DNA of 64,000 nt, from positions 35,264,998 to 35,328,997 of the forward strand of contig NC_053112.1 in NCBI RefSeq assembly GCF_010015445.1, written 5' to 3'. Below are positions 9,686 to 19,408 of the stretch, one piece after another. Numbering within the stretch: the stretch's first letter is position 1; the number at the start of each line of letters is the position of its first letter. The notes beneath the pieces are model-generated. The model had not been told where the DNA came from. It did no database searches and saw only the letters and a list, made by a program, of their open reading frames with translations. The position numbers and the translations under genes are program-made. This DNA is from Perca fluviatilis (taxonomy: Eukaryota > Chordata > Actinopteri > Perciformes > Percidae).

Positions 9686-10212
9686 TTACCTATAGGTGGC
9701 GCATGAACATTGTACACATTTAAATTTCTGATCATGACACACATCTGGATGTATTCTGCTAACAAAATGACTAACCATTGTATCGTTGCATACAAGATTG
9801 GCCCCATACATGCTCAATACTTTTGTATAAGGAATCTTTTTCTGAATGTGACATAAAAAGAAAACACAGTGCTGTCCACATGTTGTAGAATAATTATTTT
9901 GAACTTGTTTTGCTGAATGGCACATCTCCACACTGTTTTTTAAGAGGAAATTGCTAATTTCCTGAGGAAAAAAGGTAGGTGGATGTCCAAAGCTATCAAA
10001 GAACAAACCATGCTTGTTCTCTGTAATGTAAATACCTAGCCAGTGTTCACCGGGCATATTACTGGGTTGTGTATTTACAACTAACATAGCGGGTAATTTA
10101 CAAACTACGGTTTTGGGAGATGATCACATGGCATTACTCCTAAGAAATTTGTGTCTCTATTCATTCTTTTTCTGACCGCCTAGTGAGTTCTATCGTATTC
10201 ATCTTTAGTAAT
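9686..10212 (-). pseudogene. PRO: Adenain-like maturation cysteine protease
   Basis: This protease is expected to cleave capsid precursor proteins. The open part (10087-9686) shows the family's catalytic layout: GEHWLGIYI with the histidine, FDSFGHPP with the acidic residue, then TTCGQHCVFFL with the nucleophilic cysteine. The start is ambiguous. The open frame begins at 10087, but coding-like sequence of the same family continues upstream in another frame to about 10212, which implies a frameshift near 10100 and a longer N-terminus. The length of about 170 codons would be normal. It is the last gene of the minus-strand arm and faces the AT-rich spacer. The 5' end of the copy A version is cut at the equivalent of about 10055. 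Confidence 0.85.
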
Positions 10213-10224
10213 GATCCAATAGGA

Positions 10225-11512
10225 CTTGCCTTCTGTTAGATATTTCGATTACAGAATCAAAAGCGGAATAGCAGATAAGGGTCACAGTCCTCGGAAGGGG
10301 GTTTCTGAACCGCACTTCCAAGCCGACGTTACCGTTCTTAATCAGTGAAACGTTCCCTGACCCCCACCGTCGGGTTCCAAATTAAAACAAAATAGCGTAT
10401 AACCAGACCCAAAATCAGATGCGTGTTATGGCTAGTGACCGGTCTTTTTAAATGGCGTCCTGTTGATTCAATCAGTTGATAATATTCCCGTACATATTGT
10501 CCTCTTTGAAAAAAGGGCTGAAAAGGACGGGCTGGGTGAGGCTGTCCATCTGCATAAAGGCTAATAAATTCTGTATTATAGTTTCCAAAATTAAAGGGGT
10601 TACGGGCATACGATCCTGTGTATGCTTCATTATTCTGAAAGCTATGACTACAAATTTAGGAATCTGTCCTATGAACAGGTTTTCTTGGTTGCAAACACGT
10701 GTGCCTGTAGGTATTGAGAAGGTTTTAGAGATACTCTGTCAATAGCATATTTTGCATTAGTATGCTGTAAGGCACGACTATGAGCTAGTCTTACAGTTGG
10801 TGCAACTGTTATTTTCTTGACAAATAGACTAGCAGACATTATTTTTCTACAGCAAGTGGACATTCCCAGGGGTCTTAGTACAAAGTCGTGTTTTTTTGAA
10901 CGGATGAATTTCAAAGACATGTCAACACCATTTAGCAATAGTTTTTCTTGAAAAAACAAATCTGCATGTACTGGTGCTATTAATTCCACAATATGGCTTT
11001 CGGATGTGTATTACCCCTTGGTGCCAACCCCTCATTATCGCCTGTGATAGATGTCTCATCCATTTTGCCAGCTGTGTCCTTACAAAATAGCCCTGTGCTG
11101 CTAAATTGCGTATGGCGAACGTCCTCTCCATAATTCAGAAGACATTCTATAAGGGCTCTATAAGGATACGTATGAAGACTGTGTGATCAGTCTATCACCC
11201 AACATTATATCTACTTGTGAAAAAGACTGCATCCAGGATAGTTTATAAAACCTACATCAGCTGCGTTAGCCAACAATGTGCCATCAGGGTTTGTAATCCT
11301 TACCGTGTATACAAGTATGAATCGTTAAGGTCTAGATAATCCTCTCCGCTAGCGAAATGAAAAATTCAATAGGACCGGGCGTCCGTTAGAGCTGACATTG
11401 GGGGATTTCTACAAATGTTGATTTTTCGATAGATGTTTGTGTAATACGGTACTGTAAACAGATCCAATTCTGTCTTCACACACTCTTCGGACTGATTATG
11501 AATAAACGCCAT
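10225..11512 (-). pseudogene. MCP: Major capsid protein, double jelly-roll
   Basis: Structural protein forming the icosahedral shell. The ATG is at 11512-11510. An early segment with ELDLFTVP followed by YYTNIY is the N-terminal signature of Polinton capsid proteins. The central open piece (10989-10669) contains HADLFFQEKLLLNGVDMSL, then an IRSKK segment and LAHSRALQHTNAKYAIDRV, all characteristic. Several frameshifts (about 11400, 11330, 11150, 10980 and below 10669) split it. The end near 10225 is approximate because the last frame is uncertain. It lies 16 bases after the end of the small basic gene and directly before the protease, so the arm is probably expressed from the right terminus inward. 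Confidence 0.8.
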
Positions 11513-11528
11513 GATTGATTCTGTAAAA

Positions 11529-11977
11529 TTAAAATATGTCTTTTGTCAGGGCCAGAAGGCGCCGGTTCGGAGCTCTACGCCTGTTGACAGATGCCTTCTT
11601 TTGACAATCCTTCGTTTTTGGTGGTGTTTTTATGCTTTTGTTCACAATCCGGTTACGCCCACATCCTGGTGGGGGTCTTTTTAATGCTTTGCGTCTGTAC
11701 ACCATTAGCCCATTTCCCTGTTGTCTGGATGCCACGGCATTCCTGACATTAGTCCTAACATCACCAATAAAACCACTTGCTGCTGTTTTCAGATGAGGTT
11801 TGGCTATATTAAACCCTTTTAAAGGGGACAGCCATTCGAAATAAATTTCTGAATATCCCCCTAATCCATGTCCGTGTGTGTGCTGGAGCCTATGAATCCC
11901 GGCAACTCTCCACCAGCTTGATTCATGTAATAGTGCATATATCTTCCATCATCGGATGTGTACGCTTTCCTCATCAT
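11529..11977 (-). pseudogene. Small basic Polinton capsid-associated protein
   Basis: The start is taken at the ATG pair at 11977/11974, which overlaps the stop of the penton-like gene (TGA at 11981-11979). The N-terminal part carries an NQAGG motif; a hydrophobic/amphipathic part follows. The C-terminal open piece (11735-11529) is strongly basic (segments LKRPPPGCGRNR and NRRRAPNRRLL). This layout resembles small basic core or minor capsid proteins of the adenovirus pVI/pX kind that Polintons also carry. A frame change lies near 11860-11880. The function is inferred from position and composition. Confidence 0.6.
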
Positions 11978-11978
11978 T

Positions 11979-12763
11979 TCAATGCTGTTTCACAGGTCTA
12001 AAATGTAGTTTGACAATTACTTTTCCGTATGAGAAAGGGATGTGTTGGTTCTGATCGTCTACGTAGTTCTATTTGAATATCAGTAATACTTGCGGGTGCC
12101 AACGATGTGTAGTGAGCTACGTAACGTAGAAGTGGGCATAACGTTTGCTCTCATCAGAGATATTTATACAACGGGTAGGGGTACATGACTATCACCGACT
12201 AGCTGGTAGTCCACAATGTCACTATAAATAAATATATTATAACGACCCCCATGAATGTCTGCCGGGTGTGGAGCTGCACATTTTAAATGAGGGCCAATGT
12301 GAATTCCGAACACAGAGTCTGGAATGAACCCAAGAATTTCGGCCAGACTATACACAACTATTCCAACCGTCTCCTCCCGTGAAAGAATCTTATTAGTGAT
12401 AGGATTGTGTGTCATAGTTATGTGGGCTAGGGTTGGGTTAGCAGCACATTTCATATTATATTCTTTAACAATGCTGTCGATCGTATTATAAGAACCAACT
12501 GTTAGCCTTAGCTTGTTGAACATTTTCGTTTTCGTGTCGATGAAATCAACCTTGGCATCATTCTCAGTGAAACTATTCCAGACCCTGGGGTATTGAATTT
12601 CAATAAGACCAACTTCATACGGCTCTTGTAATATGAGTGGTTTAGCCAGTTTTGTTCTGAATTGCCAAATCTTATTATTTGGATAAACTAATTGTGAGGC
12701 ATTACTAGGCAGCGTAACAAAAAATCCGTTCTTATTCATAGCTCCAATACCTTTCACTAACAA
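11979..12763 (-). pseudogene. mCP: Penton-like minor capsid protein (single jelly-roll)
   Basis: Expected to form the capsid vertices. The open part (12763-12164) is clean for 199 residues. The likely true start is the second methionine at 12739 (MNKNGFFVTLPSNAS), as the family begins this way. The segment IFIYSDIVDYQLVGDSHVPL near the end of the open part is the characteristic C-terminal strand region. A frameshift near 12170 then shifts the remaining ~60 codons, which read on in another frame with FSYGKVIVKLHFRP to the TGA at 11981-11979. Total length is about 250 codons, usual for the family. It sits 62 bases after the integrase stop. Confidence 0.8.
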
Positions 12764-12801
12764 AACACAATGACTAATATTACAAGACTGGTACAGCGCT
12801 T

Positions 12802-13875
12802 TTATCTTACATCAACTATGTCTTTTTCAGAGAGCCATGAATTGAATTTCTGAGGCCATCCTAACCATTTCACAAGTACAAGCTTTTTACGTCCTGTTTT
12901 CTTTCGAGCCAGCACTTTCTCAATTTTAAACACTTTGTTTTTGTCTACAATTACAGACTGTAACTCGGCTTCGTAAAAGGTACCTGTCACCGGCTCCCCA
13001 CTATTGTCTTTCAGTATATAAACAGGAGGAGTTCTACCCTAACGTTTTGATATTGTAAAAACTCATCTGTAAACGTCTGTTCGTAACCTTCTGAAAAGCC
13101 TCTGTGCTTTGATATCCTAACGGTGTCCCCATCTGAAATTTAAACAGCACTGTTCCATGTGGTTTCAGTTTGTACAGAGTGTTAAAGACAGTTTTCTCAT
13201 TGTCTTTACATACAGGAGGACGGAGCCATTTTTATTGACCTATGGTATGCAGAGTTGTAAGCAGCAACCATATCTTGTACTACCTCAATATAGCGGCGAG
13301 TTAACAGCCGTTAAATATCTCCACATTCTGGTTTTGAAAGTCCTATTGAAAGCGACTCAACAACACTTGCTTTTGTTTTCGTTCGATGTGGAAAAATGGT
13401 GAATTTTATATTGTGTCATCAATTTTTGAAAAACCTTATTATAAAATTCTTTTCCAGAGTCTGTTTGAAGCTTCCGGGGTATGCGTCCTTGTTCCAATAT
13501 TTCCTTAAAGGCACTTGTCACGCTAGGCCCCGATTTGTTTTAAGACATATTACCCAGGCATATTTAGAAAACACATCAATACATGTCAATAAATACTGCA
13601 AATATAGTTTTTTCCGTTGAATATTCAGACATATCGACCAAATCAGCCTGAAATTGCTTATCGATACCATTAACAATCACTCTGTTTCTTGGGAAGTGTT
13701 TCAATGCAGAGGCGTGCAGTGTATATGCATCCTGCCTCAGCAGAAACTTTTTAACCGTGGGGATAGTTGGAGACAAGCCGGTACATTCTTTGACGGAATC
13801 CGCGGGCCTCTGTACACCTCCTAACCCTCCTGGGTTGGACGGATCATAGTATATTTTGTGCATAACCTTCTCCAT
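12802..13875 (-). pseudogene. INT: Retroviral-type (DDE) integrase with chromodomain
   Basis: Inserts the element into host DNA. The N-terminal piece (13875-13576) begins with MEKVMHKIYYDP and reaches the first catalytic block, FQADLVDM. The second aspartate and glutamate region lies around 13470-13380 in other frames. The C-terminal piece (12990-12802, TAA at 12804-12802) is a chromodomain with LVLVKWLGWPQKFNSW and the surrounding acidic/basic pattern. Chromodomains on Polinton integrases are thought to steer integration toward marked chromatin. At least four frame changes separate the ends. It is the first recognisable core gene of the minus arm. Confidence 0.85.
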
Positions 13876-13982
13876 GATTCATTTAAAACACAAGTGAACA
13901 CATTAGAGTTATGTCATTCTTTTTATTTTTACAAAACACACTCACACAGTCCTACATATGACAGTTATGAAGACAGTGAAAC

Positions 13983-14249
13983 CTATTCTATCATAGATAG
14001 CATATTGGCTATCACGGATACATTGCTTTTACTGATTATGAATATATGCAGTTTTTGCAAATCCTGTAAGACATCGGTATACTGTTTTTCTTGCACATAC
14101 AAACTCACGGTGTCTACAAGCATTGTATACATAGTAAGCAGGTGATAAACTTTCAGCATCTTAAAATTACGTATAATGTTGGCTATGACATCACAAAATG
14201 TTTCCACTATGCTCTCACGTGTCATTAACATTGATAATAACATCTGCAA
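13983..14249 (-). CDS. Unrecognised ORF, helical, Polinton accessory
   Basis: An 88-residue open frame upstream of the integrase on the same strand. The product is rich in Met, Val, Ile and Leu and looks alpha-helical (segments ESIVETFCDVIANIIRNF and LQDLQKLHIFIISK). There is no motif I can name. It may be the C-terminal part of a longer, frameshifted gene that includes the ORFs at 14603-14830 and 14856-15248. Confidence 0.35.
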   Translation of the reverse strand: MQMLLSMLMTRESIVETFCDVIANIIRNFKMLKVYHLLTMYTMLVDTVSLYVQEKQYTDVLQDLQKLHIFIISKSNVSVIANMLSMIE

Positions 14250-14602
14250 CAGATCCTCCCAAGGAGGGTGCTATGTTGTCTTCTTACAATCACCATCAGT
14301 TTTTCTAACCTACTACAACAACTTACGATCTACATCGACACTATTACATTGGTATTTTTCAACATCGTTCACATTATTAGCAATGGCTTGATCTAAAATA
14401 CCAGATAAATGCGTACGTGGTATCGGCTCACTGATATGGTTATACATTACACATAAACAATTCCCCATATTTTCACCCTGTTAGTTTTTTTCTAGCATAT
14501 AAATCTCTCCAATAGTCACCAATCTCTCTAATTTCGGCTATTTTGACAAGATCATTCCCTATCATAGAGTCATACATAGCACTGATTTTAGTCGTAACAT
14601 CT

Positions 14603-14830
14603 TCAGAGCGTTTTCAACTCGTACAAAACTGTTTCAGATACTCCCCTGATTCTACCCTCATCAGCCGTGAGATGTTTCAAGGACCGAAAACGTTGCACGA
14701 CACCAATGAATTTATCAGTCAGTAGTCTTTTCATAAGCTGTTCAAAGTGGACAGTGTAGAAGTGTTCTGGTAGCCCCTGTAAACAGGCATGCTGTTTCTG
14801 GCTTGGATGATTGATCTGACACCCGAACAA
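14603..14830 (-). CDS. Unrecognised ORF, Polinton accessory
   Basis: A 75-residue open frame in the same strand and arm as the integrase. The middle reads HFEQLMKRLLTDKFIGVVQR, an amphipathic helix-like stretch. I cannot assign a family. A coding-like trend continues below 14603 in another frame to about 14470 (an IREIGDYWRDLYARKK segment), so the real gene is probably longer and broken. Confidence 0.35.
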   Translation of the reverse strand: MFGCQINHPSQKQHACLQGLPEHFYTVHFEQLMKRLLTDKFIGVVQRFRSLKHLTADEGRIRGVSETVLYELKTL

Positions 14831-14855
14831 AGCTCTTCCAAATACTTGTAAAGAA

Positions 14856-15248
14856 CTATGTTAAGAAGATTAGATGTAAAGCTGTTTTAACGCTATCTAT
14901 AAACAAAGATGACACCACACCATCAGTCTGATCAGGCGCCTCTGTGTCCGAACAATCAGCAACACCTCCCTGTTGTAATACAGCAGTTGTTGAGGGTATA
15001 GCTTGATATGCACATGTCTGAGGGGAAGTGCCCCAAACAATAGAGATGGTGGCAGAGGAGGTGTAGGGGCGGCAGGAAGTGTTCGGCGATAGAGGTGGCG
15101 ATGATGACAATGATGAAAGGGGTTGAGGAGATCCGGATGCCGTTAGGGGTGCAAATAGACCAGGGGTGTGTTGAAGGCGTACCTGAGGGGGTTGAATGAA
15201 ACCACTCCAGATCCTCGTGGGAAGAAAAAAATAACACATTACAATCAC
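14856..15248 (-). CDS. Unrecognised Ser/Pro-rich ORF, Polinton accessory
   Basis: A 130-residue open frame dominated by serine, proline and threonine (segment SGSPQPLSSLSSSPPLSP), followed by a short acidic stretch with DCSDTEAPDQTDG. The composition suggests a disordered linker or regulatory region. It ends only 26 bases before the start of the next ORF (14830), so the two may be parts of one gene. No known domain is visible. Confidence 0.35.
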   Translation of the reverse strand: MIVMCYFFLPTRIWSGFIQPPQVRLQHTPGLFAPLTASGSPQPLSSLSSSPPLSPNTSCRPYTSSATISIVWGTSPQTCAYQAIPSTTAVLQQGGVADCSDTEAPDQTDGVVSSLFIDSVKTALHLIFLT

Positions 15249-15512
15249 AGTAGCATGAAAAAAAAAGAAAAAAAAAAGAATAGCATTTTAACTATTTTGG
15301 CAAATAATTAGCATATACAAATTAGACCCACCGTTTTGCTAGTCGTTGTGTCTGATGATTTTAGGTTTGTATAGGTTCCGTGGCATGGGCAGAGACTGTT
15401 GGTCAGTGTCCCCAAATATCAATCTTTTTCTTATGTTCTCATAAGAACTCCTTATTTTGTCTCTGCTGTGACATAGTCGATGGTGTCAAACTGTTTCTTC
15501 AAAATCTCCCAG

Positions 15513-16170
15513 TCACACCATTGTATAAAGAAAACACATTTTAAACCATTTGTTGTATTCCTCGTTAGATACAGGATACGGTTTTAACTTCCATTCTTCA
15601 TGACCGCGGGTAGCAACTAACTTCTCCCTTTCACTGCATACGCTAAGGAAAATAAAATCCTCTGCAGGCCTAGTGAAACGGTCTGCTTCCACACGATAGA
15701 TACTAGAGCGCCACGACTGTCCCATTGAGACACATACACCAGCTCAGGCAAGCCAGGATTATCAAGGTCCAGAGAGACAACATCACGAAAAAGGCCCCCC
15801 TCTTTCACAGAAATTGTACAGGCTGTTTTGGCTTTGCTAGATAGTTCTACAGCAACACTAGTGTAAACAGCTAATGTTACGTATCCTGCACTGTATTGAA
15901 TTGAATAACGGTATCCATTGACACCGACATATTCCAGATCAGATGTACATGGCTCAGTCATGCTTGTAGGAAAGATCTCCGAACGGAATCGCTTCTTTCG
16001 AGGGGCCTGACTCAAACTGCATGTTGTTCCAGTATCAGTCTCACCGCATCCCCATAGCTCTTTTTGGCCGGGTTAGGCGCATACCAAATGTAGTGGCTCC
16101 TGTTCTAGATGTCTCACCTTCTTCAACAAAAGATGATCCAGATTGTTGTCCAAATGCGGGGAAAGCCATG
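15513..16170 (-). pseudogene. Unrecognised outermost accessory gene of copy B
   Basis: This is the first gene inside the right terminal region. The best open part (16015-15617) has a basic, nuclear-localisation-like start (PRKKRFR) and then a beta-rich-looking body (NGYRYSIQYSAGYVTLAVYT). A second frame (15725-15513) continues with ATRGHEEWKLKPYPVSNEEY. Upstream of 16015 coding-like sequence continues in another frame to an ATG near 16170. I infer one gene of about 215 codons with two frameshifts (about 16050 and 15700). An early or regulatory DNA-binding role is possible from the position and the basic patch; no family is assigned. Confidence 0.45.
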
Positions 16171-16560
16171 GCTGAAAAACGATTCCTCTTTGCTTTTTCC
16201 CAAAAAAAGAATTAAAAAGTGAAAACTCCAGAGTACTTTGAGGAAGTCTGAGAAAACGAGGCAGCAAGCGAGCTAGCAGAACAGCTAAAAATGGTGGATA
16301 AAAAAGTGAGCAGACAGCCTTTAAACAAGGGGTTTTAAACACCACAAACCCCACCCTGTAGGGCGTTTTTAAAATCAAACCAATAGCAAACCCATTCTTA
16401 ACAGCTAACCATTGGTCTATCAGACGATATTAACACCTTTTTTTTTTACAAAAATGTAAATGATGCCTCACCCCACGTAAACCATGACGACCCGACACGC
16501 AACGTCATCACATCCGCTAGATGCGTGCGCAGCCGCGATTAGATGCACTACCATATTCGG

Positions 16561-16677
16561 CCACTAGATGGCGCTCGCGGGGGTGCCGACGTTCGACCGC
16601 GACGTCATCACATCCGCCGATGCGTGCGCAGCTTACCGGCGATTAGATGCACTAACATATTCAGCCACTAGATGGCG
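16561..16677. promoter_or_regulatory. Two perfect CTCF-consensus motifs in tandem
   Basis: CCACTAGATGGCG occurs at 16561-16573 and again at 16665-16677, one per ~104-bp repeat, in the same orientation. Each fits the vertebrate CTCF core CCASYAGRKGGCR at all 13 positions. Occupancy is not shown. Confidence 0.45.
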
Positions 16678-16763
16678 ATCGCGAGTAACGACGTGCGGCC
16701 GCGCCGTCATCACGCACGCTCATATCATCAGTTGGCATGGCAGGTTTGCGTGTGCGTGTGAGA

Positions 16764-16799
16764 TGACGTCACACATGCACGCGCAAAACCGCCATCTTT
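16764..16799. promoter_or_regulatory. CRE palindrome and YY1-like site at the copy B terminus
   Basis: TGACGTCA at 16764-16771 and CCGCCATCTTT at 16789-16799, in the same order and spacing as in copy A. They lie upstream of the outermost minus-strand gene and within the last 45 bases of the element, so they could serve transcription of the arm or end recognition. Confidence 0.45.
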
Positions 16800-16807
16800 A
16801 TACTACT

Positions 16808-16926
16808 GCCACGCCCCTAGACCTAAATCCTCTTGAGTGACACGCAGACAGACACAGACAACACACACATAAGGGAAAGGGGAAACAGGAAAACAGGCTG
16901 GGACAGGGAGACAGACACTGACCCAT

Positions 16927-16965
<39 letters not shown>

Positions 16966-17615
16966 TTCCTAAACGGCATGAAAAGAAGCATCCATCTCTC
17001 AGAAGTGAGATCTTAAGCAGAATTGATTGCTGATGATCTTCCGTCAGTCTTGAAACAGTTTTGTGGCATCTCATGGCCCTGCTGTTTTGTTGTTTTGTTT
17101 TTGTTTGTTTTTGGAACCGTCATTCCAGTGTAATTAATGGGGGACAAAATCCACAGTCCTTGTTCAGTGTACAACTATGTGCTTAAGCGTGGGGCTTCAA
17201 ACATCTGAGTTAGACAACTAAAGGCAATCTTTATCACATTTACAAAAATGTTAGTGCCAAATTCCCTTTTCTTCTTATTGTCTCCATGCTGCACCTCTCA
17301 AAGGAAACACTGCCCAGGGGAAACACAAAGATGGAATTAGGTACAAAAAGCACCATAACTTAGGGAATACCCCCTTGATTTGTCTCTGAAGCCTCATATC
17401 TGCTGAAGTTGGAGAGTATTTTTACATCGAACAAAGACAGTGAGTTTGTTCCCCATCACTTACTGTACATTGGAATCAATGAGATAAGATGAGGTCTCGC
17501 TACAGCCAGTATAGAGAGAAGGGACAATCACAGTGACCAAAAACTTTCAATCTACATATGGACATGTGAGTATTGTTTTAGGACTGACTTGAAAGACAAA
17601 ATGAACCTTAAATGC
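16808..17615. other. Host flank with (AT)n tract
   Basis: Sequence after the Polinton terminus. An (AT)n run occupies about 16930-16962. The rest is unique-looking and non-coding as far as I can see. Confidence 0.6.
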
Positions 17616-17623
17616 ATAGTTTG

Positions 17624-18012
17624 TAGGGGTGGGAATCACTAGAGACCTCACAATACCAAATCATCACAATACTTATGTCACGATACATAATTATTGCAAT
17701 TTTAAAGGTATTGCAATATTCTGCGATATATTGCAATTTAATACCTTTTTTCCAACTTTAAATTTTTCCCAATTTCAAATTATGTCCCCAAAAGGAAACT
17801 TTGGCAACATCTGTTTTAACAAAAAATATATATTTCTGTTTGTTCATCTCACTTCAATGTTATTTCTGCAAAATGGGATTGTCAAGCAAACCAACTGACC
17901 AACACATACAGTATATAATAAAAGATTGTTACTTGGCGTCGGTGTTTCGATACAGTATTGCCACGGAACATATCGCGATACTATACTGTATAGATTTTTT
18001 CCCCCACCCCTA
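17624..18012. mobile_element. hAT-like MITE with 8-bp TSD ATAGTTTG
   Basis: A 389-bp element beginning TAGGGGTGGGAATC and ending CCCCCACCCCTA, giving imperfect terminal inverted repeats. The direct repeat ATAGTTTG flanks it at 17616-17623 and 18013-18020. The interior has repeated cgatac/attgcaat motifs. An 8-bp duplication is the hAT hallmark. No transposase is encoded. Confidence 0.85.
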
Positions 18013-18020
18013 ATAGTTTG

Positions 18021-19342
18021 ATGTGCTCTCCAAAAAATGAGGGCACACAATTACCACTCCTCACACTGTTTTTGTTTTTGTCTATGTTTATCTACCATCT
18101 ACCTTGACACCACCCTCCGTACAAGTTTTACATGTGCTTCCCCTTGATGTCCATAAATCAAAAACAAATTTTTGGACGTCGCCTTTTATCCATCTCACAT
18201 CTTTTAAATGACTGGTGCAGCTAAACAGACCTGTTAGCATGGCGTTGGCATTTATTATGACTTCAATTGGAAGCCTTGAAAATATGGGTTTTGCAGATTT
18301 ACTTTTTGTAAACACTGTGAGTGCTGGTCTGTCTCAGTTTCAGCACGTGTAACCATGGCGTGGTTGCAAACGTGTGTGCTTGGCTGCATGTTTGTCTTAA
18401 TGTATTAACGGTGAATACCAGCTCTGTATCGGCAGAGCTGTGAATTCCCTCTCCTTTTTGGGCCTATTTTCATGTTGTTTTTCTTAGCAGGAAATGCAAT
18501 ATTGTCGGTGCCTAGGGCTGCCAGGCTTCTAATGTTGTTACTATTGTCTTTTCTCCAACATCCACCCACATCTTTCTATCTCTCCATCTCATTCTGTCCT
18601 AGTTCATTCGTGTCTCCCAGGCTTCTCTCTGCCCCTTACATGATTAAAGTAGAAACACTCATAGCCACAGACATCTTTTTATTTCACTTTCCCACACTCT
18701 TTTTTTTCTGGCTTCCACCCTCCATCTCTCCAAATCGTATTTTACTTTCTATATTATGTCAAACTACTTTTAGGAAATGTTTGTTCTCCTCATTTGTAGA
18801 AATATAGTAAGTATGTGAGAGAGCATTTCACATTTGCACAGTTGATACATAGCTGGATTTTATTCAGCCAAATGTCAGGCTGTTCAGCAGAGAAAGAGAG
18901 CAAAGGCAAGGGCTGAGAAAGCGATCTGAAATGAAATTTTTATAAAAGGGGTTGAAAGAGGTGGTTTACTGAGTGATGAAGAAGACGAAGGAGGGGAGAG
19001 GTGAGAGAGACAGAGAGCTGGTTAGGGCTCAATGTTTTTAACACTGCCATCAGACTCCCAGCCTCCCCTCGCTGTCCCTGTCAATCACAAAGTAGTCCAT
19101 CAACCATCGCTGTACTTATTGCAGACAAACTCCGAGCCACCACACAGTCTCTTACAGCAAACACACATGCATGGCCATCCCTGTCCACTCCATCCCCATC
19201 AGACACACACATGCACACATGGCCATAAATCGCAGGGTTAACCATGCTCTAGCAGAAACACTGGATCAGGATGAGCTGCTTCCCCGCTCCGTCTGCATTC
19301 TGAGTTGTTAATTTATGGCCTGAGCTCACCTGAGTAGCTCTC
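18021..19342. other. Non-coding stretch
   Basis: No gene recognised. T-rich and C/T-rich blocks occur near 18540-18790. An AG-rich block lies at 18890-19020. Confidence 0.5.
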
Positions 19343-19365
19343 TCACACACACACACACAACACAC

Positions 19366-19406
<41 letters not shown>

Positions 19407-19408
19407 AG
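19343..19408. repeat. (CA)n microsatellite
   Basis: CA repeats with two single-base interruptions (acaacacac). Confidence 0.95.

Larger units (their letters stand above)
6168..16807. mobile_element. Polinton/adintovirus copy B, right ~10.6 kb
   Basis: The element is identified by the joint presence of protein-primed family B polymerase, A32-like packaging ATPase, adenain-like protease, double-jelly-roll capsid protein, penton-like protein and a chromodomain-bearing retroviral-type integrase. That gene set is diagnostic of Polintons/Mavericks and the related adintoviruses. Plus-strand genes run 6168-9213 and minus-strand genes run 16170-9686, converging on an AT-rich spacer. The right end is placed at 16807 from the terminal block shared with copy A. 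The left terminus is not visible. Almost all genes carry small frameshifts. This is an integrated copy and, as read here, not capable of full expression. Confidence 0.9.
16220..16807. repeat. Right terminal region of copy B (TIR-type)
   Basis: Shared in direct orientation with the end of copy A. It contains two ~104-bp direct repeats (about 16498-16580 and 16602-16685), each with cgtcatcacatccg, gattagatgcacta and ccactagatggcg. It ends with the CRE palindrome, the YY1-like site and tactact at 16801-16807. The bases after 16807 (gccacg) differ from those after 3227 (cacacg), which supports the boundary. The left partner repeat is not visible. Confidence 0.7.

Noticed and set aside
16073..16378. 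101-residue minus-strand ORF over the right terminal region
   Set aside because: It overlaps the start of the outermost accessory gene in another frame and extends into the terminal repeat; no conserved features.
1..16807. A CRISPR array or bacterial phage-type system in the repeat-rich left part
   Set aside because: The tandem repeats have no unique spacers of constant length and the genes are eukaryotic Polinton type.
1..16807. Teratorn-like herpesvirus/piggyBac fusion
   Set aside because: No herpesvirus-type gene is visible and the capsid, protease and integrase set is Polinton type.
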